Below, piece after piece: positions 29,840-40,580 of a DNA stretch of 64,000 bases. A program made the translations under genes and the position numbers. A model generated the notes under the pieces. It saw nothing but the letters and a program-made list of their open reading frames with translations. It was not told where the DNA came from and did no database searches. This DNA comes from Leucocoprinus leucothites (taxonomy: Eukaryota > Basidiomycota > Agaricomycetes > Agaricales > Agaricaceae). Position 1 is the first letter of the stretch. Each line of letters starts with the position of its first letter. Where the stretch lies: positions 248,001 through 312,000 of the forward strand of contig JAACJO010000028.1 in the NCBI GenBank assembly GCA_013368445.1. The letters run 5' to 3'.

Positions 29840-31987
29840 ATGGGTAGGCATAAATCTAACGCTGTTGCTTGCGAAATCGCGAACATGGACCTCGACTCTG
29901 ACATCGCGTCCCGCAATGATGAGCTTGACACCATCGCAGAGGCCCCCAGGCCCTCCACCTCCACTCAGCCAGTCTGCACAATGGCAGACTTCAAGGCTGC
30001 TGCTGCCTCCATGAGGGGTGACTTTCAGCCACCCTCACCCTTTCCCTCGGTGCCTGCTGATGTTCCATCGCTGGCACCTTCTACTCCCCCAGTGGCTGAC
30101 ATTCTGTCGCCACTGAAACCCTACACCGTGGGCACATGCACGTTTGTGCCCATTACACCTCCTCCCCCTGCTGTGCCGTCAGTCGCACCATCCTCCCCTG
30201 GGACCATGTCTGGAGATGATGCCACAGCCAAGCGGGCCTTCGAAGGCCTCAGGAAGTTCATGTGCTTCATGCATGAGCTCCCCGACGATTCCCTCCTCAA
30301 TGAGGAGTTTGCCAGAGCCTGTGCCAGCTACCTTGCTGGTGCAGTATACAAGTTTGATATGAGTGGGCACAGCAGTGTACGCATCTCCATGGGCAAAGAG
30401 TGGGCCGGCCGTGGCTGGACCACCTTTCGCTCCTTCATGCAAGGCTTCGCTCACTTTGTTGAGCCCAGGGCCTCCCCTAAAGACACACGCGTCGCCCAGG
30501 AGGCGACCCATGGATCCGCTGACAAAGCAGAACCACATGACATCCACATGGGCTCCCCCAAGGCACCCAAGCAAATGCCCAAGGCACTGTGGCCTGCCCT
30601 GGCCCATCCTCCTGTACCGCCCAAGCAAGTGCCCTCTAAGGCGCATGCTAGTGGCCCCCCCTGAGCACCTGTGAAGGCGCCCATCCCCACTCCTGCTCCG
30701 GTGCCTCGTCAGCACTCATTTGCAGAAGCCGCCTGTTCTGGCGCTTTGGTGCCACCTGTGTCGCTCATCAAGCTAGCACAGGCAAACCCCTCCCTCGACC
30801 CTGATCATGTTGCCACAATGCATCAGGCCGCCACTGCCACTGCTGGCTCTGCAAAGAAGCCACACATGACCACCGCTGGGCCTACCTGCCGCCAACTCTT
30901 TCTGGATTTGACTGGCGATGCCAGCGAAATCACTTATCTCCATCACAAGGCCATGTGCCTCCTCAACAATGCCCTCTCATGTGCCAAGTCATCCTTGCAC
31001 TTTGAAAACATCACCAAGGCATACAGCACTATTGCACTGTACACCTCTGCTGTACCCTCAGACTCCAACACCACTGTTGTTGAGTCTGCTATCCCCTCCA
31101 TCTTCACTGCCCCGTTTGAGCTGAAGACACGCTGCCCCAGGTTGAGGTCTTATCTCAAGATCCTTGACATCCCCTTCCACATGAATGGTGTCCATACCAT
31201 GCCGATCAACATCACTGACCTTTTTTTTTTTTTTTTTTCAAATCAATGAATTTATATAGTGGTGCTCGATTGCAGTCCACTTTCAACTAAATAATACAAA
31301 AAGTCGGTACACTACAGCAAGCTGGGGTACACAAAGCGGTCAAAGACCGCTTAAGACATGGACTATATACAATTAGTCCAGCAAGATAGAGAAGACTCAA
31401 GAGAGACTATGGAACAAGGTGTTATACACAGAGATCAGACTCAAAAGCCCAACATCACTGACCGTATGCAATTGTCTCCGTTCAAGGACACTTTTGCTGA
31501 CGTCTCATCTGTGTGCATCATGCACAACTCCCCCAAGGCCGGCACTGCTACCGTTTGGTTCGACCTATGGGACTCTCAGTCAGGAGCTGGCGCCAAGAAG
31601 CTCCTCAACAAGTACCTTGACTTCAACAGTATGCAGGCTGTCATTAAGCCTGCCCGTGCCCACCCTGGTGTCCCCCAGTGCCAGCGTTGCTGGCGCTTTG
31701 GTCACTCTACCCCCACCTGCTGCAACCATGCACTCAGGTGCTCCCAGTGTGGTGGACCTCACTGTAGTGAGAACCATCGCTCCACATTGTTGTGCTGTAA
31801 GGGGAGTCCGAAGGCAAACCCCCCTATTCTGCCCACACCCGCCAGGGAGCCCTGTCCCCACATCTCATGTATCAACTGCAAGGGTGACCATGCAGCTGAT
31901 GATCAAAAGTGCCCGTTCTGGCACCACCAGTTCGACCATGATTGGCTTAGCCATCACAAGGAGGACAATAGGAGGCCCTGGGGGTAG
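29840..31987 (+). pseudogene. A2 gag, one TGA and one nested insertion
   Basis: ATG at 29840 (MGRHKSNAVACEIANM). Same 634-residue architecture as the intact A2 gag at 3102-5006. TGA at 30662-30664 stands where that copy has Arg (GPPRAP); otherwise open to the B-7 insertion at 31220, then from 31450 to the stop at 31985-31987 with knuckles CQRCWRFGHSTPTC, CSQCGGPHCSENH and CINCKGDHAADDQKC. Many CG-to-TG or CA differences from the intact copies show it is older. Confidence 0.85.
31221..31449 (-). mobile_element. B-7: 3' UTR-only fragment of B nested in A2-2
   Basis: Poly(T) 31221-31238, about 210 nt of B 3' end, duplication CAACATCACTGACC at 31207-31220 and 31450-31463. Its shared hairpin has the paired change GTGG/CCAC. 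Confidence 0.92.
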
Positions 31988-32286
31988 GTCACATACCTGC
32001 CTCAACACATCCCCCAACCCCATCTCTTCATTGCTGGGGCCACACATGCATGTAAGCTTACTGTTAGAGGTCTGTGAGTTGGACTTGTAGTTTCACTTTG
32101 TTACTATGCCACGTTTCTTTGCCGTTGAGTAATGTACTGTATTCGGACAGGACTTTATCTATTCTCATCTTTGTAGTGTTTGGCTTAGGTAGTGGTACTT
32201 AGGTCCTGTACTATGTTGGCGAGTGCGGACTGCGACCGGGCACTGTGTAATAAATCATTGATTTTTAAAAAAAAAAAAAAAAAAAA

Positions 32287-32616
32287 GGAAGAGGGAGCAG
32301 AGGGGCCTGCCAGGGAAGCGATAGAGCCGCTAGGAGTGGCGGTGGAGGGGCCTGCGGGGCTGAAAGCCACCGCAGGTTGGGTAGTGGGTGCAAGGGATGG
32401 AATGTCACCAGGCACCGGGCAAGGAGGCGACTCAAAGTCAGCCTCAGGGATGGAGGACTGAGGTCCAGAGAAGCCGCGGACATTGCGCGGGTTGTTGTAG
32501 GAGTTGAGATGTTCGTCCTTGGACATCTCAGGGAGGTTGAGCCCGTCATCGGAAGTGTTGACGGACTCGGTGGAGCAAGGTGGTGGCTGGTTGGCTTTGG
32601 ATTTGTGTTTACCCAT
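32287..32616 (-). pseudogene. A1 gag N-terminal fragment (~110 aa)
   Basis: ATG at 32616 (MGKHKSKANQPPP). Carries NVRGFSGPQSSIPEADFESPP and the Pro/Ala stretch, then is cut by the A2-2 tail. Everything from the helical block onward is absent. Confidence 0.8.
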
Positions 32617-32680
32617 ATTACTAGTAGTAAACACAGTAGAGCTAGATGACTTAAAACACCAAATACGAATAGATGGTGGT

Positions 32681-32805
32681 GACTGCTTTGTGTACCCCAG
32701 CTTGCTGTAGTGTACCATCAGTTTGTATTATTTAGTTGAAAGTGGACTGCGATCAAGCACCGCTATATAAATTCATTGATTTAAAAAAAAAAAAAAAAAA
32801 AAAAA
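32681..32805 (+). mobile_element. B-8: 3' UTR-only fragment of B nested in A1-7
   Basis: About 100 nt of B 3' end plus poly(A) 32783-32805. Duplication GAATAGATGGTGGT at 32667-32680 and GAATAGATAGTGGT at 32806-32819. The smallest B insertion in the window. Confidence 0.9.
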
Positions 32806-34139
32806 GAATAGATAGTGGTAGTAAGAGGTGTTGATACCATTCTTGAGTCCAGGAAGCTGGACTTTGACATTATTTTTCTACAGGAACCTCCTTGGAATCA
32901 CATTCACAAAGCACCTCTATGACTAACCCTGAAGGGCAAGCCCAATGACTCCCATCCACAAACTTTAACCTATGTTCACAGACAACTACTTCGTATGAGA
33001 CCCATCCTTTGACAGGAGTGGGTAAACCATTGCGACATTTAGATCCTAGGCTTGTTCAACCAGGGTAACTACATTCATTTCCTTAACATATATTCTGATT
33101 CGTCATCATTAGCGTTGAATTTTCTCTCTACAAACTTTATTGATATTCCCAACATTGTATACATGGGGGGTGATTTTAATTGCCATTCTCCAGAATGGGA
33201 TCCTTCAGCCTCTCATATCCCTCAATCCGCCATAACTCTAATGGAGTTAGCGGATTGTTTCAACCTTTCCAGGTCTATACTGACTGTTTTCTTTCCAACT
33301 CATTTTTCTCCTATTGAAAATCATGACAATTCTGTTATCGATCTCATTTTTTGTGCTAACAATTCCATTTCACATATTATTTATGTAAATTCGAGACTGC
33401 CATCAGATCATATACCTTTACTTATCGATCTTCCAATTCACCCAGATCATATTAATTATAAAAAATGTGTATTACCAAAAGATAGCAATGAAGAGACTGC
33501 CTTCATTTCCCAGGTCTCAGAGCTTCTTGCAGTTTTGGACTGTTCGAACATTCATTCCACCTCTTGTTTGGACAATATTTCCCACTCTATTTCTAGTATT
33601 CTATCTGACTCTTGGAATTTGAATTCTAAAACCGTATGGATCACTAACCGGTTGAAAGAATGGTGGACTCCTCACTGTTCTGAGACTTTACTTGCATACT
33701 GGAAATCAAAAGATCGAAAAGATTGGTGAGCATTTAGGATGGCTACACAAGCCGCCAAATGCTCTTTCTTTGATGAGCGTATTCATGAAATCGCCTCAAC
33801 CAACAAACAACCCTGGGACCTTATGGAATGGGTCAAACAATGAAAACTCCCTGCCATCAAGGGCATCAGGTACCAAGGACACCCTTGTAATGACCTTCTG
33901 GACCTGTGGAATGCACTTCACTCATCATACAATTCTGTGTCGGGCTGTCCGGTAAGCCCTCATATTCTGAATGAAATGAAATCCCTTCCTTCTTGATCTT
34001 GGGCAAACTTCTCTGCTCTTGAACTCACTGAATCCCTACAATCTTGTGCTAACTCTTCAGCACCTGGCCCTGATCACGTCTCATGGAAACATCTGAAGTC
34101 CATCATTGCACATAACAATTGCTTGAAGAATATTCTATT

Positions 34140-34739
34140 TTAACCGTGCTCTCAGGTGCTCACAATGCGGTGGGCCACATCGGTCCGAGAATCACCACAC
34201 GACCTCCTCCTGCTGTAAGGGGTCACCAAAGGCAAACCCCCCCATCCAGCCCACACCCACCGGGGATCCCTATCCCCACATCAAGTGCATCAACTGTGGC
34301 AAGGAATACGCTGCAACTGACTGCAAATGCGCGTTCTGGCGCCACCGGTTTGATCAGGATTGGCTGCAAAGTCATTCTGGTCCTGCTGGTTGGTCCCAGG
34401 CCTAGGGGAAGCTCCCTAGTATCAACGCAACCTCCCCCATCCATCACCAGTTGCTGGGTGGGCACCAACCTCAAGGCCTGCCTCCAGTTGCAGTGATATC
34501 GGTATATGTCTTATCTCTCTGTATTTTACATGCCTAGCCCCCTCTTCTGCTGTCGTCTCGTTTATTGTTTCGGACAGGACTTTTATATATTCCCGGTTGT
34601 TTGCTCTTGCATAGTCGGTAGCAGTATCGGTTTCCTTGTAGTAAATAGTCGGGTGCAGACTGCTATTGTGCACCGCGTTATAAACTGGTGACCCCTCCGG
34701 GGTCGCATTGATTCAAAAAAAAAAAGAAAAAAAAAGAAA
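34140..34739 (+). mobile_element. A1-8: 5'-truncated gag-only element in B-9
   Basis: Carries the last ~88 codons of gag, the A1 3' UTR and an interrupted poly(A) (34716-34739, with single G residues). Duplication at least ATTCTATT, 34132-34139 and 34740-34747, possibly longer given the A-rich tail. Confidence 0.85.
34142..34405 (+). pseudogene. A1 gag C-terminal fragment (~87 aa)
   Basis: Open fragment holding the second and third knuckles (CSQCGGPHRSENH; CINCGKEYAATDCKC with His replaced by Tyr) and the FWRHRFDQDWLQSHSGPAG tail, stop at 34403-34405. It has no start codon. Confidence 0.8.
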
Positions 34740-36147
34740 ATTCTATTAATCGCTAATGCATACGTATGTCTTTCTTACTGGCTGAGTCACTTCAAAGACT
34801 CAGTCTCTATCATCATCCCCAAGCCAAATAAACTGGCCTATGATACCCCAAAAGTGGTCTGCCCTATTGTCCTACTAAATACTTTAGGCAAACTAATCAA
34901 AAAGATGATCACATGCCGCATGCAATTTGAAGCGGTATCCTTAGACATCCTTCATCCAAACCAAATGGGCGGAGATATTCAGTGTTCCACTGAGGATGCC
35001 GGTGTTTTCCTCACTCACATCATTCAGGCTGGTTGGGCCAGAGGTATGATCACTAGTGTGTGCGCTTTTGACATCGCCCAATTTTTCCCTTCTCTAAATC
35101 ACAATATTCTTACTGATATTCTATGACGCCAAGGGTTCACCCCAGAGCTCATAAAATTCTTCTCTCATTACCTCATAGGTCGATCGACTCAATTCATGTG
35201 GAACACCTTCCTGTCTGATGCTCATAACGCAGATGTTGGTGTAGGGCAAGGTTCAGCTCTTTCACCCATACTATCGGCACTTTATTTAGCACCTCTCATG
35301 TTTATGTTCGAGCAATGCGCTCGATTACAATCTATCCCCTCCTCCCTTTTATCTTTTGTTGATGATGGGCTTTGTATATCTCAAGTGAAGAACTATACTG
35401 ACACAACCTCTTCCCTTAAAGCAGCCTACTCCATCCCTCCTTGACCTCTTACCACCACCATCGAAAGTTGGTGTGTCGCGATTAGAGCTCAATACTACTG
35501 CGTCTACTTGTAATTACATGGGTAAACGCAAATCTAAGTCTAACAGGCCACCGCCCCGCTCCACCGAGTCCGTCAACGCGTCAGAGGATGAACTCAACTT
35601 ACCTGAGATGTCCGAGGACGAGCATCTCGACCCATACGACGACCCCCGCAACATTCGCGGGTTCTACGGTCCTCCCCAGGCTGACGTCTCGTCGCCTGGC
35701 CCCTCCCGTCCGATGGCTGACGTCCCGTCGCCATCGCCCGTTCCTCCAGTGGCTGACGTCTCGTCACCTCTGAAACCGTACACCGTGGGCACGTGCACGT
35801 TCGTGCCCATCACTCCTCCTCCCCCAGCTCCTAAGTCTGCCGTCTCCTCCAGGTCATCTGAGGAGTCTGTTGAGACTCGGGCTCTTGCTGGGCTCCGCTT
35901 CTTCACTCGCTTTGTAGCGAGCGTTCCTCAAGGCCCCCTTCCGGATGCCACTACTGCTGCACTCCTGCCGTCGCTCGTTGCGCTGGTGGCAGAGATCTTG
36001 AACCAAGGCCAGGGCGACCAGGCCATTGATAGTGAGCGAATGCGTGCCCAGGGATGGGACACACTCGCGGATTTCGTGCGGGATTGTGCCCACAGAGTAG
36101 TGGGGGCCGGCCCTAATCGTACGCGTGTCGCCCATGAGGTGACCCAT

Positions 36148-36170
36148 GGATCCGCTGACAAAGCGGGTCC
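36148..36170 (+). promoter_or_regulatory. conserved hairpin inside gag (A1 example)
   Basis: GGATCCGCT, loop GACAA, AGCGGGTCC: a 9 bp stem with one G-U pair, lying in the codons of HGSADKAG. The DNA string ATGGATCCGCTGA recurs unchanged at the same relative place in A2 (4312-4334) and B (45469-45491) although the surrounding coding sequences have diverged. Confidence 0.45.
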
Positions 36171-36598
36171 ACATGACATTGATATGGGTTCCCCCAAGGC
36201 GCCCACTTTACCGCCCCCGGATCGCCAGCCCGCCACGGCCCGCCCTCCCCTACCGCCCAAGCCAGCGCCTGCAAAGGCCCACGCTAGTGGCAAAGCACCC
36301 ACTCAAGCGCCCCCTGCTCCTAAGCGAGCGCCTATCCCTCCCTCAGTGGCTAAGAAGTCGTTCGCTGAGGTTGCACGCACCCCGTCGTCTGCGGCAGCGC
36401 TTATCAAGCTCGCCCAGTCCCACCCCACCCTTGAGCCCGATTGCATCGCTGCGATGCATCAGGCCGCCCTCGCCGATGCACCTTCTGCGAAGAAGCCCCG
36501 CATGACCACGTTGGGTCCCACCCAACGCCAACTCTTCCTCGACTTCACTGGCGATGCCGGTGATATCACCTACCTCCACCACAAGGCCATGCGCCTTC

Positions 36599-38890
36599 TT
36601 TTTTTTTTTTTTTTTTTTTAAAATCAGGTGACCCCGAAGGGGTCATTTATAACGCGGTGCGCGATAGCAGTCCGCGCCCGACTATCTACTACATGGAACC
36701 GATACCACTACCGACTACGCACAAGTAGACAACCAGGAATATATATAAGTCCTGTCTGAGACAATACGCGAGTCAACAGCAGAAGGGGGCTAGGCATGTA
36801 AAATACAAAAGAAGAAACATATACCATTATCACTGCATCTGGTGGCAGGCCTTGTGGTTGGTGAGAGCCCATCTGGCGACTGGCGATAGATGGGGGACGA
36901 TGCGTTGGCACTAGGGAGCTCCCCCTAGGCCCGGGACCGACCAGCAGGACCGGAATGACTTTGCAGCCAATCCCGATCAAACCGGTGGCGCCAGAACGCG
37001 CACTTGCGGTCAGTTGCAGCATGTTCCTTGCCGCAGTTGACGCACTTGATGTGGGGACAGGGATCCCCGGCGGGTGTGGGCTGGATGGGGGGGTTAGCCT
37101 TCGGCGACCCCTTACAGCAGGAGGAGGTGGTGCGGTGATTCTCAGACCGATGTGGCCCGCCGCATTGTGAACACCTGAGCGCACGGTTGCGACAGGTGGT
37201 GGTAGTGTGGCCCCAACGCCAGCATCGTTGACACTGGGGGGTCCCGGGGTGAGCGCGTGCAGCCTTGATCATAGACTGCACACCGTCGAAATTGAGGTAT
37301 TTGCCGACAAGGCGCTTAGCGTTAGCGCCTGACTAAGAATCCCAGAGGTCGACCCAAACGGTGGCGGTGTCGGCCTTGGCGGAATTGCGCATGATGCGCA
37401 CGGAGGATACATTTGCAAATGTCTCCTTGAAGGGAGACACGCGCATACGGTCAGTGACGTGTTGGGGAGTGGTGCGGGTGCCACTTGTGTAGTAGGGGAC
37501 GTCCAAGATCTTGAGGTAAGATCTGGACCTGGGGCGTCTCGTCTTCAGCTCGAACGGGGCAGTGAAGGCGGATGGGAGGGTGGATTCGATCACCGATGCC
37601 TCACCATCGGTGGCGACGGAGCTGGTGTACAACGAGATGGTGTTGTACGCCTTGGCGATGTTCTCGATGCAAAGAGCGCTCTTCGCACGAGTGAGGGAGT
37701 CGTTAAGAAGGCGCATGGCCTTGTGGTGGAGGTAGGTGATATCACCAGCGTCGCCAGTGAAATTGAGGAAGAGTTGGCGCCGGGTGGGGCCCGACATGGT
37801 CATGCGGGGCTTCTTTGTAGAAGGCGCATCAGCGAGGGCGGCCTGATGCATCGCAGCGACGCGATCGGGCTCGAGGGTAGGGTGGGACTGGGCTAGCTTG
37901 ATCAGCGCTGCCGCAGACGCCGGGGTGCATGCAACCTCGGCGAACAACTTCTTAGCCGCCGAGGGAGGGATGGGCGCTCGTTTAGGAGCCGCGTGGGGCA
38001 CTTGGGTAGGCGCTTTGCCACTAGCGCGGGCCTTTGCAGGCGCCGGCTTGGGCGGTAGGGGAGGACAGGCCGGGGTGGGCTGGCGAGCCGGGGGTGGTAA
38101 AGTGGGCGCCTTGGGGGAACCCATGTCGATGTCACGTGGACCTGCTGACTCAGCGGATCCATGGGTCGCCTCGTGGACGACGCGCGTTGTTTTAGGGGAG
38201 GTCTCGGCCGAGAATCTCTGACCGAAGCCCCCCAAGAAATCTGCGTACGTCTCCCAGCCCTGAGCGTTGAGAGAGTTCGAGGTGACCAGTGTGCTGCCCA
38301 TGTGCAGCTCCTTGGCGAATGACATCGAGGCCTTGGCTAGACAAGTAACCATGCCCTGAGCGTCGTTGACCGGGATTTCTTCCGGGTGTTCGATGGTATC
38401 CAACCACTTAAGGAAGGATATGAGATTGTTGAGGGCACGCCTCGGGGTGAGCTCCTTCTTCTTTCCCTTGGAGGAGGACACTGATACGGGGGCCGCAGGG
38501 GGAGGGGGCGTGATGGGCACGAACGTGCGTGCACCCACGGTGTAGGGCTGGAGTGGCGACGGGACGTCAGCCACTGGAGGAACAGGCGATGGCGACGGGA
38601 CGTCAGCCAACGACTGGGAGGGGCCAGGCGACGAGACGTCAGCCTGGGAGGGACCGTAGAACCCACGCACGTTGAGTGGGTTGTCATAGGGGTCGAGGTG
38701 GTCATCTTTGGCCATCTCGGCGATGTTGAGCTCGTCGTCAGAGACGGCGGACTCGGATTCGAACACGGCAAACTGGTTGGCAGTAGCTTTAGACTTGCGC
38801 CTACCCATATTACTGTAGATAGACGATGTAAGGATGCCTCAGAACAAACACCAACTTTCGATGGTGGTGGTAAGAGGACAAGGAGGGATG
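36599..38890 (-). mobile_element. A1-10: complete gag-only element nested in A1-9
   Basis: Poly(T) 36599-36619, A1 3' hairpins, gag, 5' terminus at 38890. Perfect 15 bp duplication AGGCCATGCGCCTTC at 36584-36598 and 38891-38905. Confidence 0.95.
36925..38808 (-). pseudogene. A1 gag with one premature TAG
   Basis: ATG at 38808 (MGRRKSKATANQFAVF), the subtype of the intact gag at 25653-27539. Frame open except for TAG at 37333-37335, where other copies read Gln in LWDSQSGAN. The C-terminal part beyond it, with knuckles CQRCWRWGHTTTTC, CSQCGGPHRSENH and CVNCGKEHAATDRKC, stays in frame. The stop removes all knuckles from the product. Confidence 0.88.
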
Positions 38891-39994
38891 AGGCCATGCG
38901 CCTTCTCAATGACTCTCTCACTCGCGCGAAGAGCTCTCTTCATGTTGAGAACATCGCTAAGGCGTACAACACCATCTCGTTGTACACCAGCTCCGTCGCC
39001 ACCAATGCCGAGGCATCGGTGATCGAGTCCGCCCTCCCATCCGCCTTCACCACCCCGTTTGAGTTGAAGATGAGACAACCCAGGTCCAGATCCTACCTCA
39101 AGATCTTGGACGTCCCCTACTACACGAGTGGCATCCGTACCACTCCCCAACACATCACTGACCATATGCGTGTGTCTCCCTTCAAGGAGACATTCGCAAA
39201 CGTATCCTCCGTGCGCATCATGCGCAACTCCGCCAAGGCCGACACCGCCACCATTTGGGTCGACCTCTGGGACTCTCAGTCCGGCGCCAATGCCAAGCGC
39301 CTAGTCGGCAAATGCCTCCACTTCGATGGCATGCAGTCTATGATCAAGGCCGCGCGCGCTCACCCCGGTACCCCCCAGTGTCAACGATGCTGGCATTGGG
39401 GCCACACTACCACCACCTGTCGCAATTGCGCTCTCAGGTGTTCACAATGCGGTGGACCACATCGGTCCGAGAATCACCGCACCACCTCCTCCTGCTGTAA
39501 GGGGTCGCCGAAGGCTAACCCCCCCATCCAGCCCACACCCGCCGGGGATCCCTGTCCCCACATCAAGTGCGTCAACTGCGGCAAAGAACATGCTGCAACT
39601 GACCGCAAATGCATGTTCTGGCGCCACCGTTTCGATCAGGATTGGCTGCAAAGTCATTCTGGTCCTGCCGGTCGGTCCCGGGCCTAGGGGGAGCTCCCTA
39701 GTGCCAACGCATCGTCACCCGTCCATTGCCGGCTGCTGGATGGGCCCTCACCAACCACAAGGCCTGCCGCCAGATGCAGTGATAACGGTATATGTTTCTT
39801 CTCTTTGTATTTTACATGCCTAGCCCCCTTCTGTTGTCGACTCGAGTATTGTTTCGGACAGGACTTATTATGTATTCCCGGTTGTTTGCTCTTGCGTAGT
39901 CGGTAGTGGTACTGGTTCCCTGTAGTAGATAGTCGGGCGCGGACTGCTATCGCACACCGCGTTATAAATGGCAAACCCTCCGGGGTCGCTCTTG

Positions 39995-40030
<36 letters not shown>

Positions 40031-40580
40031 CAGCCTACTCCATCATTAACTCCATATGCACCGACCTTGGATTAGTTGTTGAACATGACAAATCTGAAGT
40101 CTTCCACTTCTCTCGCTGTCACAATGATACAAATCCCCCTCTAGACCTGTCTGAAGTCAGTGGCCCCATCCTTCATCCTAAACGCTTCTGGCGTTACTTG
40201 GGTTTTTATTTTGACCATTGACTCTCATTCCAAGAACACATTCGCTATTACTCTACCAAGGCATTATCCACTGTGAAAGCTATGGGTATGCTAGGTAACT
40301 CTACCCATGGCCTCCTTCCCCTTCAGAAACGGCTTTTATATAGGTCATGTGTTGTCCCAGTGGCAACATATGGCTTTCGACTATGGTACTTTGAAGGTGC
40401 TTGTAACAAGGCGCTACTCAAGTCCCTCTCATCCATGCAAAGGTGTGCAGCTATCTGGATCACTGGCGCCTTTCATACATCTCCATCCGGTGGTGCTGAA
40501 AGTATTGCCAGTCTTATTCCTATTCATCTTCATCTCTGTAAATTAGCCATTTGTTCATCATATCAAGTTTCTACTTTACC

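Larger units (their letters stand above)
29754..32286 (+). mobile_element. A2-2: gag-only element, family A2, interrupted by a B tail
   Basis: Conserved 5' terminus at 29754, gag, A2 3' UTR with shared hairpin and CATTGATTTTT, poly(A) 32267-32286. B-7 is nested at 31221-31449. Flanks are a B scrap (left) and an A1 fragment (right) with no duplication, so the locus was rearranged. Confidence 0.88.
32287..32829 (-). mobile_element. A1-7: 5' fragment of A1, interrupted by a B tail
   Basis: Minus-strand gag N-terminus and 5' UTR, split by B-8 at 32681-32805. The last ~13 nt of the 5' terminus are missing where B-9 begins. Same gag subtype as A1-3. Confidence 0.8.
35518..39687 (+). pseudogene. 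A1 gag, open except for the nested A1-10
   Basis: ATG at 35518 (MGKRKSKSNRPPP). Coding parts 35518-36598 and 38906-39687 contain no stop. Subtype with ALAGLRFFTRFVASVPQG and WDTLADFVRDCAHRV, motif HEVTHGSADKAGP, linker, GPTQRQLFLDFTG, RRM-like block and the three knuckles. First knuckle is CQRCWHWGHTTTTC. Only the 2.3 kb insertion disables it, so it was coding-competent when A1-10 arrived. Confidence 0.88.
35432..40029 (+). mobile_element. A1-9: complete gag-only element in B-9, interrupted by A1-10
   Basis: 5' terminus at 35432, poly(A) to 40029. Duplication GCAGCCTACTC at 35421-35431 and 40030-40040; the following CATC is shared by target and element start, so the exact edge is ambiguous by 4 nt. 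A1-10 sits in gag at 36599-38890. Confidence 0.93.
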
